A stretch of 64,000 nt of DNA, taken from the NCBI GenBank assembly GCA_019787685.1, contig JAHNUO010000035.1:124001-188000 (forward strand), given 5' to 3'. The position numbers were made by a program, and so were the translations under genes. Positions within the stretch are counted from its first letter, which is position 1; the number at the start of each line of letters is the position of its first letter. Below are positions 43,571-54,215 of this stretch, piece by piece. The stretch comes from Chiua virens (lineage: Eukaryota; Basidiomycota; Agaricomycetes; Boletales; Boletaceae). The notes beneath the pieces are model-generated. The model was not told where the DNA came from, ran no database searches, and saw nothing but the letters and a program-made list of their open reading frames with translations.

Positions 43571-45809
43571 CTGGCTTCGGGTGTGTCATGAAACATAGTA
43601 ATAGATTTTGTTCATAAAGTGTCAGGAATGAAGATTTTACCCCCCTTTCTAAGGAAGGTGTCCTTGACTGAATATCCGATAGATAGGAGATGTTTCATGG
43701 CATTAGGTGATAGTTTCATAGTTTCATGTTGTATGTCAGATAGAAACTGATCGCCATTGTAGAGAAGAGTGATGGCTGAACATATTTTAGATGGATCCAT
43801 GAGTAAGATTCCCTTGTTATCGTCTTTGATTCCGATCATGTGGTCTTCTCTCCTGCTTAAAGCATTTGCTTTTCCCATAGTGACTCCAGCCTTGTGGTGC
43901 CAAGTGAAGTTAAAGCGTGAGAGATATTGTGCCCATCTCACTTGTCTTCAGTTAAGGTCTTGGCATGTCATAAACCACATAAGGTTCTGGTGGTCGTTCC
44001 ATATTTCAAATTCATATTTTGCACCTTCAAGATAGTGGCACCATACATAGTTCTAGAGATCGGATAACTGAGAGCATTTCATTATTGGCTATTGGGTAGT
44101 TCTGTTCTTCTGGTGTCATAGAGTGGCTATTATAAGCGACAGGGTGCCAAAGTCCTTCTTTTTCTAAAGACAGAACTGCTCCAGTTGCGAAATCCAATGA
44201 ATTGCATTCTAAGCAATATTTGGCATTCTGATTTGGATAAGCAAGGATAGGGGCTGTCGTAAATGCCTTTTTAAGCATGGTAAATGCTTCATCACAGGCG
44301 AAGGTCCATTCAAATTTCTGATCCTTTTTAGTAAGGTCGTGAAGGGGACGTGCTATTTTTCTATAATCCTTAATGAATCTGCAGTAGAAGTTGGCAAGTC
44401 CGAGGAAACTTCTGATGTGCTTGACTGATGTGGGAGTTGGCCATTCGGCTACTGCTTTGGTCTTTTCGTTATCCATTTTAATCCCATCAGTTCCTATGAT
44501 CATTCTGAGGAAGTCCACTTCTTTTACACAGAAGAAGCATTTTTCTGGTTTTACATAAAGATCGTTATCTTGAAGGCATTTAAGCACTTTGAGTACAATT
44601 TTGTCATGAGTTTCATAATCATCAGTGTTAGTGAATATCATAAGATCATCGATGTAGACGATGACGACGCCATTCATATTGGCAAAGATTTCGTTCATCA
44701 TAGTTTGAAACGTTGCTGGAGAATTGCATAATCCGAAGTACATGACGATGGGTTCGAAAGAGCCTCAGTGGCAGACAAAAGCTGCTTTCCATTCGTCACC
44801 TTCTTTGATTCTTACGTTGTTGTATCCCCATCAGAGATCCATTTTAGTAAATAGCTTAGCGTCTTTTAATTTATCCATGAGCTGTGAAATGAGCGGTAAG
44901 GGATAATTGTTTTTGCTTGTATGTTCGTTTAGGTATCGGTAATCTTGAACCATATGTACATTTCTTTCCATCTTTCTTTGGAATGAAGAAGACCGGAAAT
45001 GTCTGTTCTGATTTAGAGGGTCTGATGTAACCTTTCTTTAATTGGTCATCAATGAATGCAGAGACCTCCTCTTGTTCAGTGACAGAGAGGGGTATTAAGT
45101 GACCCTTCTTTGGAATGAAAGACTCTTTTAGGTCAATGCTGTGGTCCCATGGTTTTCGTAATGGAATTCTTTCAGATTCTGTTTTTCCGAATACTTTAGC
45201 ATATTTCATATATTCCTTAGGCACCATCTCTTCAAGAGTGCGTTCCTTAGAAGGAGGAGGTGGAGTTTCCATGTGAGTGGAAAAAATACGGGCTTCGGCA
45301 ATAGAGTTTGCATAGGAGATTTCTTCTGCGATTATGGTATCCAAGAAGTTGTCTTCGTCTTGGGAATGACATGACTCTGGGCATCTTCTCATCGTTACTA
45401 TTCCTGTTGTCCAGTCTATATGGGGGTTGTGGTGCTTTAACCATGTGAATCCGAGGATAAGATCATTCTTTCCAAGGTTGGTAATTTCGGCATCCACTAT
45501 CTCTCTGTGACCTTTGAAATTGATCAGGATTTGTGTGGCGTGAGTAATTGAGCCTGCTTGGTTCTTAGTGCCGTCCACATTGAAAACTTGGATTGGGTGA
45601 GGAAGTGCATGTGTGGGAAGCTTGTGTTTAGCGACGTAATCTTCGTGTATGAAGATCGCGTTAGCTCCACTATCTAAAAGCACTTTTGCTCCAACATAGC
45701 CAATTTGGTTTACTGGGGATACCAAAATTGGCAAAATAATTTCTTTTTCTAGCGATGTAGATCTAATGAAAGACCCATCAGGTATTTGTTTTGGGACAGA
45801 ATTAAGCAC
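43571..45809 (-). pseudogene. Element A protease, RT and RNase H (up to KDZ insertion)
   Basis: Protease: VLLDSGANAIFIHEDY and [30 protein letters not shown], then a frameshift near 44950; FGLCNSPATFQTM; VIVYIDDLMIFTN (catalytic YIDD); VKHIRSFLGLANFYCRFI. RNase H: CLECNSLDFATGAVLSLEKE (catalytic Asp context altered to Glu-Cys-Asn), IANNEMLSVIRSLE, a break near 44030, then the subdomain FNFTWHHKAGVTMGKANALS. The start of integrase (FLRKGGKIFIPDTL, TGA at 43612-43614) follows. Several frameshifts (~45780, ~44950, ~44800, ~44030) make this older or more decayed than elements B and C. Confidence 0.85.
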
Positions 45810-46077
45810 GGAACTATCGTGTCTGCCACACTCCGCAGAGGCGCTGTCAACGCTTTCATTATCTGTTGTTTTGTTTTTGGCAGTTTATCCTCGTGCTTGG
45901 GAGGTTTTTCGGAGTATTTGAAATCAAACTTTAAAGAGACAGAGTTTTCATATTCTTTAGGAAGGGTAGTGCGAACGTGAGATCCCAGTTTTCTCAGTTC
46001 ACCTTGCCTTTTCCCTTTCCATTCTTGTTTTCGTACATGTCGAAGTAATAAGCTTGTACTTCCTCGGGGTTCATCCC

Positions 46078-47169
46078 TCAGATAGCGGCAAAGGGGTCCG
46101 TAGCCAGTACAGATGGGGAAGTGGTAGAAGTAGAAGATATTGTCTTCTTCTCTTCCTTCTTGGAGGTTGTGCGGACATTGCGCTTGCATTGCGTCTTATG
46201 AGATCCACCGTACCACTTGCATTCAGTGCACTGGTTTTTGGGTTTGGTGCATTCGTTGGTTCTGTGACCTGCACTGCCACAGTTGTAGCATTTATTGGAA
46301 TTCTTATTTCCAATTGCTTTGATTTCTTTTCCTGTGAACCAGCCATCTTCATCTCTTTTGGCGTAAGTGGCTTGGCCAATGTCCATAGCATTGGGATCTT
46401 TATGTCTTTTCCAGCAGTCTAGTCGCACAAAGTTGAGTGCTTCCATGGCATTTCCTGCTGTTCGGATCCAGGAAAGGTATGTGATTACTGCATGGTTGTG
46501 GTCTGGTTCATAATCTGGACAGGCTGTGTCTGTGTAGATAGGGTGGAATGGATCAACTCTGTGTCCATCACGGAAGATTTGGTAAATGATGGAGTGGGCA
46601 GTGTTTACCTCAAGGAGTCTTATCGCATGGGTAGGATCTATTATGGCTTGTAGCCAGAGAGCCTCCCATTGGACAATATAGTCTTCTACTCTCATCGTTC
46701 CTTGTTTGAGATTTTCTAATTGGGATCTAGCCCAATCGACTTTGTTGTTTTGTCTGAACATCCCTTTGATGTCCTGTACTAATGTTGCCCATGTGAGAGC
46801 AAAGCCTTTAGCTAGGCGTGTTTCTGCAAACTGTGCAGCCTTCTTTCCTTTTAGGCATGAGAGTACTGCTTGTACCGCCCTGTGTGAACCTTTTGGTATG
46901 GTGAGGTTGTTGACTTCGAGCCATCCTTTTATTTTGGCCCACCATTCTTTGAATTTGGCCATCTCTCCATCATATGACCCTGGGTCTGCGAATATTTTGA
47001 CTTTTGAGGATGAGGTGGCTGGGGGAATTACGGGTAAGGTGTTTAATTGCCCTTCTAGTGCCATGATCAAGTTGGCTTGTTCCACAACTAGGATGAACGC
47101 TGCTTGCAGTCGATCTCCATTGGTCAAGGAAGTGTTGTTGAGAACGCCAAGTGCGGTGTGGTAATCCAT
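46078..47169 (-). pseudogene. Element A Gag
   Basis: 363 residues from MDYHTALGVL to a TGA at 46078-46080; the frame reopens beyond it (GMNPEEVQAYYF...) for ~20 codons, so the TGA is probably a mutated CGA and the true C-terminus is KGKGKVN. Capsid: FADPGSYDGEMAKFKEWWAK, SCLKGKKAAQFAETRLAKGF, MRVEDYIVQWEALWLQAI. Nucleocapsid: CCHC knuckle CYNCGSAGHRTNEC followed by CTECKWYGGSHKTQC, a second variant cluster. Pol follows in another frame, suggesting programmed frameshifting. The start codon is 6 nt after the stop of the preceding small ORF. Confidence 0.88.
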
Positions 47170-47175
47170 ACTTGT

Positions 47176-47445
47176 TTAGTTGTTGGATTCGTTATCCCAG
47201 TCTCCTGCGTTTACTGGAGCATTCCACGGACCGGTGGTGTTGTTAATAACAGGTGGTGCCTGGTACTGGTAGTCCTGTTGTTCGTAGGGAGCATAAAGGG
47301 CAAAGATGATGGTGTGCTCATTGAGCTGGATTCTGAAGTTCAGAGATCTTTGATAATCGATAAGAGATTTCAAGATGTGATATAGTGTGAAAAGAACGGT
47401 AAGGATGATTACAAAGATTACTGCAAAGATGAAGTAAGCGAGCAT
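47176..47445 (-). CDS. Element A small ORF2: 89-residue single-membrane-helix protein
   Basis: Not recognised. It begins with a long hydrophobic segment (residues 3-25, AYFIFAVIFVIILTVLFTLY), a classic signal anchor, followed by a basic/polar stretch and a Gln/Tyr/Asn-rich tail (EQQDYQYQAPPV). Its ATG touches the TAG of ORF1 (TAGATG), and its TAA is 6 nt before the gag ATG. The three tightly packed frames suggest termination-reinitiation or an alternative leader. It has stayed open for 89 codons in an element full of stops, which argues it was selected. It could instead be chance in AT-rich DNA. Confidence 0.55.
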   Translation of the reverse strand: MLAYFIFAVIFVIILTVLFTLYHILKSLIDYQRSLNFRIQLNEHTIIFALYAPYEQQDYQYQAPPVINNTTGPWNAPVNAGDWDNESNN

Positions 47446-48009
47446 CTACTGGATGTATCTCCTAGGGGTTCTAAGGGTGTTCCGAGGCCTAAAGTATGGG
47501 TACTCGAAATTATTGTAGTAGGAGTAGGGACGGATGCGATCAGGGACTAGGTTAGCTCTGTATCGTCGAAGTATTCTCCTCTGTTGTACAGCCGTTCTAT
47601 TGGCTATTCTTTCAATCTCTCTGGGTGGGAGCCAATCATTTGGGTCTCCTAAGCTTTCCTCCGATGGTTCTCTCGAAGGAGCTGGTGGGAAAGGTGATGG
47701 TTCTCGTTTGGGAAGGGGAGTGGGAAAATATTCGCACTTAATCTCAACTTCCTCGGTTGGATACCTAAGTTCCGGGCTGTCGGACCAGGTTGACTCTCTC
47801 TGACAGGAGTAGTTGGATAAGGTGCTAGAGTCGCCTATAAAGTGGCCTAATAAGGTGTGGAAGATTTCGGTGTCAGTACGGTCTTCGGGATCAAGGTCCT
47901 CGAGAGCGATGACTTCAGCGAGGTATGCTGTGTCAAGGATATAGGGTTCTTCTTTGAGGCCAGGGAAAGCTTCCTGAGCTGCCGCAACGATAGAGAGTGG
48001 GATAGACAC
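47446..48009 (-). CDS. Element A small ORF1: 187-residue acidic-then-basic protein
   Basis: Not recognised. First long ORF after the leader (starts ~330 nt from the predicted RNA start). Acidic and Ser/Pro-rich in the first two thirds (LEDLDPEDRTDTEIF, KREPSPFPPAPSREPSEES), strongly basic and aromatic in the last third (RIANRTAVQQRRILRRYRAN, YSYYNNFEYPYFRPRN). The basic tail could bind RNA. It is open without stops, in the sense orientation, and joined by TAGATG to ORF2. No Gag or Pol motif. It might be an N-terminal Gag-like or regulatory protein. Confidence 0.55.
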   Translation of the reverse strand: MSIPLSIVAAAQEAFPGLKEEPYILDTAYLAEVIALEDLDPEDRTDTEIFHTLLGHFIGDSSTLSNYSCQRESTWSDSPELRYPTEEVEIKCEYFPTPLPKREPSPFPPAPSREPSEESLGDPNDWLPPREIERIANRTAVQQRRILRRYRANLVPDRIRPYSYYNNFEYPYFRPRNTLRTPRRYIQ

Positions 48010-48229
48010 TGATTTGGCAGGTCAGTTAAGGCCTCCTTTCTGGTCAAGGGTGCGCTATCTGCTTCTGCATATGCTAGACCTTTAGTCTTTTGAAAATTGT
48101 CTTATTGGGAGCAGATATTCCAACTACTTTTCAAGCTTGCAACTTACTTGGGCGCGACTGTGTTATTTTGTAGTAGGGGCTACAATGAAATCAGAAACTT
48201 GACAGTAGTTTGTCGACAGCAAAGATAAC

Positions 48230-48240
48230 AACAAAGTTCT
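48230..48240 (-). other. Element A self-priming primer-binding site
   Basis: Two bases inside the 5' LTR edge the minus strand reads AGAACTTTGTT, the exact 11-nt complement of AACAAAGTTCT in the LTR (48342-48332). Same geometry as in element B; 11 nt is the length used by fission-yeast Tf1. Confidence 0.8.
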
Positions 48241-48242
48241 AA

Positions 48243-48662
48243 TGAAACAACCTAGAACAATACTAGACTGTTAAAGTGTAGTGGTTGAGTGAAGAGGGGG
48301 TTCAGTCCAGTGAAGAGGTGAAAACTCCAAGAGAACTTTGTTAGAGCTCTCTGGCTTTGATTCATGGGGTTTATATACTACATGGATGTCGGAGTTCTAA
48401 TCTGAGTATGAACTATGTAGATAAGCATAATGTATCCTATTGGATGATAAGGTGTGAATCTATATGAGTCATAGATAAGAGCATAGCCTTGCACTGCCGT
48501 GATGAGTCAGTGATAAGGGAAATGAATAGATAGAAGCGTAAGTGTGTAATATTGTGGCAGCCAATAGGGTATGATCCTTTGGATAGCCTTGACATGAGGT
48601 GTTATTCTTAGAAAAGATTGAAAGTGTAATCCATTAAGGGATGGAAAGTTGATATCGTAACA
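48243..48662 (-). repeat. Element A 5' LTR
   Basis: 420 bp, TGTTACGATATC...GGTTGTTTCA on the minus strand, with the 5-bp duplication GGAAT at 48663-48667. Confidence 0.93.
48342..48377 (-). promoter_or_regulatory. Element A LTR core promoter
   Basis: TATATAAA at 48377-48370. The predicted RNA 5' end at 48342, inferred from the primer-binding complement, is 33 nt downstream. Confidence 0.75.
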
Positions 48663-48667
48663 GGAAT

Positions 48668-49771
48668 GGCCTCAGCTTTGGTGAGACTGGGTGACAACAA
48701 TGCAGACACAATCCTGGCAGTGTGGTCCTCAATACCCGGGGGTGTCAGGGGTGATGCAGAAGAGGCAGAAGATGGTGAAGGTGAATAAGATAGGGAGGGG
48801 ATATCAGGGGGAATGGGGGGGAGTCATGTAGGATGCAGAGGTTGGGAGGAGGGGGCAATACTGAATCAACCAAACCTTTACAGGCTTAAGTTATTTGCTG
48901 GAAGGACAATGAAAGCGAGTCTGTGTGACTAGAGAGGCTTGGGGAAACTCCAGAAGGACAAGACTGGGTCCTTCAGTGAGTTGGGGATATCCCTTGTATA
49001 CTATTCTACTGTTTGTACAAGTGTAAGGTAAATCTACAGATATGCTATGCTATGGGACAAGGGTTTGAATGGGTATAGGGTATATGGATCTAGAATACAT
49101 AGCCATAGAATGTAATTGCATCATAGACATGAGGGGAAATGGATATGAGGGTAGGCATGAGGTGAGGTAGGCATGAGGTGAGCATGTGTAGAATGGAATG
49201 ACATACTATGAGTCTAGAGGGTGTCTGAGGGCTTGTATGGTCTAGGCTGGTCAAGGGTTAGTGGTTCTAGACCATAGCAAGGCATGGGTCAATGTATTTC
49301 AATCATATATCACTTTGTATTTGCTAAGTGTTCAGTTCCGGAGTTTCCGAGAGCGTGGGACTTTCGGAAACTCCGGAAACTCGGAAACTCGGAAGGAATG
49401 GAATGCTTATAGCAAGCTCAAATGCAAAGGGAAAAATATGGAAAAATAGGCAAAAAATAGAGGGATTAGGATAGTATATTGTGTGATTGTAACAAATACC
49501 GGCTTGAGCAGGGAAGGATATCGCTGGCCATATGAGAGAGATGGACTGGTACTTGGTGATGTATGGTGCCGATCACTTAGAGGCCACTAACATGGTACAG
49601 TGGCCAATTTTGTGCTGGAGCGGTGACACCCGGTTCAGATGTCGGATGTCACTCATAGCTGTCAAGGTCTGGTCTTGGTCCATGTCAGAGTAACTCATGA
49701 ATATGTCAGTCAATGTACAGCAATAAATAAACTTAATATTGACAGAGTGAGAGCAGTGAAAAATTTTGACA
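48668..49771. other. Unannotated sequence right of element A
   Basis: About 1.1 kb with no gene I can support. GGCATGAGGTGAG recurs in tandem near 49153-49180, and the hairpin at 49336-49378 is listed separately. Confidence 0.5.
49336..49378. repeat. Perfect 15-bp inverted repeat (hairpin)
   Basis: TTCCGGAGTTTCCGA at 49336-49350 is exactly mirrored by TCGGAAACTCCGGAA at 49364-49378, with a 13-nt loop. Further partial units (ACTCGGAAACTCGGAA) follow at once. It lies outside any recognised element. Confidence 0.9.
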
Positions 49772-50010
49772 TACAGTGGCTCAAACAACTGTCCCAATGT
49801 TTGCATGGTTTTTCACTAAACACAATAAAACGCGGTAACCACTAAACCTTACCCAAACCTGTGGGAATATGAAATATAGTACCTACTCCTGGCTTTCTAT
49901 TGGACTAAGGGTCAAAGGATTTGAATAAGATTTGATGACATGGCAATCATTTCAAAATGATCACTCATCGGGACAGTTTTTTGACTTTATATAAATGTAA
50001 GTATTATTAT

Positions 50011-50749
50011 TGTTACGATTTCTTTCTTTTCTTTGCTTCACTTGTACTACTTCACTTCACTCGATACCTAGGTATCTTCGTACGTACATCCGTACGCGTT
50101 TCTCCCTTTCCACCTTACGTAACCATGCATCGGCTTTACCCGACGCTTACTTTCCTCTTTCACGTCATCATCCGATGGCATTGTACTTAGTCATTTCATC
50201 TTCGTCATCGTCCGTTGCCTTCGCATCGTACGATTCTCCTTTTGGCCTTTGTTCCGTTCCACTCTTCTTGGCCACCCCTTTTGGATATTGTGCACTTCCT
50301 TTTGGCCCTTCGCTCTTCCGCTCTTCTGGCCTACCTCTTTTAGTTACTTGGTCCATGCACAATTCTAGTAGTATAAATACCTCGCAGTGATACTCATGTA
50401 CACTAGTCTTGATCTCCGCAATCTAGCTGAGTATCCCTGTCTCCACTCGGGAACCCCCCCTGTGACCTCCGCGACCCTAGACCCTCGACACCTACGGCCA
50501 ACGCCTAGGTTCCACCTCGATCACAAGAGGAAGACACCTTGGTCCTTCGGGTATAGATTCCCAACAGGACAACTCTCAGCAACACCTGAGTTTTCACTCA
50601 TCTCTCTGGTAGCAACCCGCTGACCAGAAACCCTCATTCAACTCTTCAAGCGCACCACATATCAAGTGGTGGTTGTTTGAGTTATCGCAGCCACTTGGTA
50701 CTTGGCGCTTTTGCGGCTACGTTAGGTCCTACCCGGAACTATCGTAACA
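50011..50749 (+). repeat. Solo LTR, family B, inside Tc1
   Basis: 739 bp, TGTTACGATTTC...CTATCGTAACA, with ATTAT duplicated at 50006-50010 and 50750-50754. The second Tc1 copy has no LTR at the equivalent site (~63706-63718) and serves as the empty site. Confidence 0.93.
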
Positions 50750-50754
50750 ATTAT

Positions 50755-51850
50755 TTGGTATGACCTCCTTTGGCCTTGATAACAGCTTCAAGCCTTCTAT
50801 GCATGCTTTTAATTCATTTCTGATGCTATTCTGCACAAATATTCCCCCACTCCTCTACTAACCTCCCCTATAAATGATAAACTCCTTTAGGGGCACTTTT
50901 ATAAGCTGAAAGTCATTTTTTGAGATAATTTCAGGTATGTTCAAAGGAAGTGAGACCTAGAGACTGTGCAGGCCAATCTAAGGATCCAATCTCTTGATCT
51001 TTGACCCAGGTCTGAACTCTTTTAGAGGTATGGTTAGGATTATTATCTTGTTGAAAAATGATATCACCTTCTGAAATTTAAAATTCTTCAATGTTTTCCA
51101 GCAACCCCTGCTCTGAAATTGTCACATACTGCTCAGCATCCATCCTTCTGTACATCTCACTCTAAACTCCCACTTCATTCCATCCTATATAGGCCCATAG
51201 CCTCCTCTATGCTCGACTATACCCTAGCAATCAACTACTCTCCCACCTTTTTCCACACATACTCTTGTTTGTATGACCCAATTCTATTGACTTTAGTCTC
51301 ATTTAACTATACAACCCTTTTCCCACCCTCCACAGTCCAATGCTAGTATTGGAAAAGCATAGGCCAACCATCCTTTCTTGTGACTCTTGAAGAGAAGAGG
51401 TTTTTGTTCTCTACCACAGCTTTCAAAGAGGCTTCTTTGAGGGTATTTCTGGCTGTCTGAGGGTAGAGAGGAGTATCAATAATGGTATTGATAAGTATAG
51501 TGAGCTGAACAGCATTTTTGGCCTTGCCAGTAATGATCTATTGTACAATAGCCCTTTTGCTGGTAAATGAAAACTTTGAAGGGTGATCACCAAGATGTTT
51601 AGTGTTGTCTAGCTGGATTTCCTGAAGGACCCTGGACACTATAGACTTGCCCAGACCAGTTTTAGAGGTTATTTTCCTGGAAGAAAGATTAAGGAAAGGG
51701 AAGGAGACATTATTGTTCCTTAAGAGCTGGAGATAGGTTTCATAATGATGATAGGAAAGTTACTATGAAATAGTAGGGTTTATATGGTGCTAGCTGATGA
51801 TAGTTACATAAATATAACATAATAGAACCATTATCAAATGTATGTAAGTA
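50755..51850 (-). pseudogene. Tc1-type transposase remnant
   Basis: DDE transposase with many stops and frameshifts. Recognisable pieces on the minus strand: ETKVNRIGSYKQEYVWKKVG (first Asp region; the catalytic Asp context is decayed), IFQQDNNPNHTSKRVQTWVK (second Asp, typical QQDN...HTS), and the C-terminal RRLEAVIKAKGGHTK ending beside the inserted LTR. Not functional. Confidence 0.85.
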
Positions 51851-52105
51851 CTTTCCAACATGTTAGGGTCTGATATATGTAATCCAAACTTAAAGTCAAA
51901 GAACTGTCCCAATGAGTGATCATTTTGAAATGATTGCCATTTCATCAAATCTTATTCAAATCCCTTGACCCTTGGTCCAATAGAAAGCCAGGAGTAGGTA
52001 CTATATTTCATATTCCCACAGGTTTGGGTAAGGTTTGGTGGTTACTGTGTTTTATTGTGTTTAGTGAAAAACATGCAAACATTGGGACAGTTGTTTGAAC
52101 CACTG

Positions 52106-52544
52106 TAGTCTAACCATCAATTTCCTTGTCTGAGTTGTTTCATGGTCAAAGCACATCAGAAACTTGCTGCTGCCTGGGAATGAGCTGCAAGATGGCCCAA
52201 TTGAACTCTGGAGACCCTCAATTACCCTGCTGCAGCAACACAGCATCAGGAAAGTTACAAAGTATCTACTTTATCCACTTTGTCTGATGCAGACAAAGTA
52301 GACAAAGCATATGTCTGACTGTATCTAACCACATCTGATTTATGAACATGTTTATGACATCATGTTGGGTAACCACACAGACAGCACAAGTTTGTGACAA
52401 AGTTTCTCAGATGCATACAGACTGTTCAGATGGGACAGATAGTATAATTTCAATTCAAATACATATAATCTTTGTATATACATATACATAAATGTCCAGT
52501 GGTACAAATAGAAATGAGCATTGAAATCTAGGGACCAAAGAGTT
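52106..52544. other. Unannotated gap between Tc1 and solo LTR A
   Basis: No gene seen. It contains short repeats such as ACAAAGTAGACAAAG near 52285-52300. Confidence 0.4.
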
Positions 52545-52970
52545 TGAAACAACCTAGAACAATCTAGACTGTTAAAGTTGTAGTGGTGTAGTGAAGAGAG
52601 GGTTCAGTCCAGTGAAGAGGCGAAAACTCCAAGAGAACATTGTTAGAGTCCTCTGGCTTCAATTGATGGGGTTTATATGTATACTACATGGATGTTGGAG
52701 TTCTAATCTGAGTATGAACTATGTAGATAAGCATACTGCATCCTATTGGATGATAAGGTGTGAATAGATATGAGTCATAGATAAAAGAGCATAGCCTTGC
52801 AATGCTATGATGAGTCAGTGATAAGGGAAATGAATAGATAGAAGTGTAAGTGTGTGATATTGTGGCAGCCAATAGGGTGTGATCCTTTGGACAGCCTTGA
52901 CATGAGGTGGTTATCTTAGAAAAGATTGAAAGTGTAATCCATTAAGGGATGAACATTTGATATCATAACA
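52545..52970 (-). repeat. Solo LTR, family A
   Basis: 426 bp, flanked by GAGTT on both sides (52540-52544, 52971-52975). Sequence as the element A LTRs with small indels. Confidence 0.93.
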
Positions 52971-52989
52971 GAGTTAGTCAACATGTACA

Positions 52990-54215
52990 ACAAGTCAGTT
53001 AGATCAACCTGCATGGACCGGGGATGAGAGCCATGAGGGGTGAATGGGCCTGAATTTGACAGCTGCCAGTTGTGACTCAGATTGTGTCGAGTCACGATTG
53101 TGGCATCTGTGGGGAGGGCGTCAGTCAGCATGTCCTCTGCATTGGTCAGATGTGCACAGTACATGCACCAGGGATGGGAGCATGAGGTGTGGTGGATGGA
53201 CCTGAATGGCGACAGATGGCTACCAGTTGCGACCATGGAGTTTGTTGGAGAGAGTTAGCCACCATTTTGTCTTGGCCAGATTGACGTGCATGAAATCAGG
53301 AAGGTGGTGTCTGAGGAGAGGCCACCTGGAGTCCCCCAACATATCATCAAGGTTGATCAGATTGAGGGTTGGGGTATCAGGGACTTGAGGCATTGTCGGT
53401 AGTCCTGAACGATAACGGATGGCTACTAGTAGCAGTGCCAGTGGACCTTGCAATTGTGTTGAGTGTTGAGGTTGCCAGTATCTGTAGGGGAAGTTAGCTG
53501 GTGTACTAGTATTGTCTGGATCAACCAGATCAACATGTGTATGCACTGGGGTGGGAATGCAAGGCAGTTTTGCCAGTGGGTCTGGGTGGTCCTGAATGGT
53601 GAGGGATGGCTGGCAGTCGCGATCATATCCAGTCATGGTGGTGACAGTATCTGTGGAGAGCGTGTGAGTTGATTGATGTGTTCTGCATTGGCCAGACTGA
53701 TGTACATGCACCAGAGGCAGGAACACAAGGTATGATGCCTGGACCTGAAAAGTGACAGTTGGCCAGAGTGATGGTAGTGTTGAGTCATGAAGGTGGCGTC
53801 TGTGGAGTGTGTTAGTGAATGTATTGTCTTGGTCCAAGTAGGATTGACATGCATGCACCAGAGGCAGGAACGCAAGGTGTGATGCCTGGACCTGAACAGT
53901 GACAGATGGCTGGAGTGACAGTAGTGTCGAGTCGCAAAGGTGGCATCTGTGGAGAGCGTGTTAGCAAATGTATCGTCTCGGTCCGAGTAGGATCAACATG
54001 CATGCACCGGAGGCAGGAACACAAGGTGTGATATGTGGACTTGAATGGTGATGGATGGCTGGAGTGGTGGTAGTGTTGAGTTGTGAAGCTGGCATCTGTG
54101 GAGAGCATGTTAGCAACCATGTTGTTTCAGTCCAAGTTGAATTGATGTGCATGCACTGAGAGCAGGATCGTGTGGTGCATGAAGTGTCATCTGATTCACT
54201 GGCAGAGTAGTCAGC
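52990..54215. repeat. ~148-bp minisatellite, about eight degenerate units
   Basis: The landmark CATGCACCAGAGGCAGGAAC or variants recurs at ~53012, 53163, 53537, 53705, 53852, 54001 and 54149; the last spacings are 147, 149 and 148 bp. Units share the block TGGCATCTGTGGAGAGCGTGT. Reading frames on the minus strand (WCMHVNPTWTET...) repeat with it, but frames differ between units, so I treat it as non-coding. It directly adjoins the 3' end of the Plavaka pseudogene and may be subterminal sequence of that element. Confidence 0.85.

Larger units (their letters stand above)
9312..48662 (-). mobile_element. Element A: Ty3/gypsy chromovirus, split by the nested KDZ transposon
   Basis: Two 420-bp direct LTRs (9312-9731, 48243-48662) are bounded by TG...CA and flanked by an identical 5-bp duplication GGAAT (9307-9311 and 48663-48667). 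Reading on the minus strand: 5' LTR, primer-binding site, two short ORFs, gag, protease, RT/RNase H, then a 32.5-kb KDZ insertion (11108-43570) inside integrase, then the rest of integrase, a chromodomain, a polypurine tract and the 3' LTR. Removing the insertion leaves ~6.9 kb, a normal length. Frameshifts and TGA stops show it is dead, but its integrase DDE residues survive. The chromodomain and self-priming signals place it near the Tf1/sushi chromoviruses. Confidence 0.92.
49774..52105 (-). mobile_element. Tc1/mariner transposon with ~200-bp TIRs
   Basis: The inverted ends (CAGTGGCTCAAACAACTG... at 49774 and its mirror ending ...CCACTG at 52105) are bounded by TA dinucleotides, the Tc1/mariner target. 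The TIRs run ~200 bp through the block with GAAATATAGTACCTACTCC. A solo B-type LTR (50011-50749) sits between left TIR and transposase. Net length ~1.6 kb. A second copy starts at 63466. Confidence 0.92.

Noticed and set aside
47534..47803. Plus-strand ORF opposite ORF1 of element A
   Set aside because: Antisense to a longer sense-strand ORF that fits the element layout.
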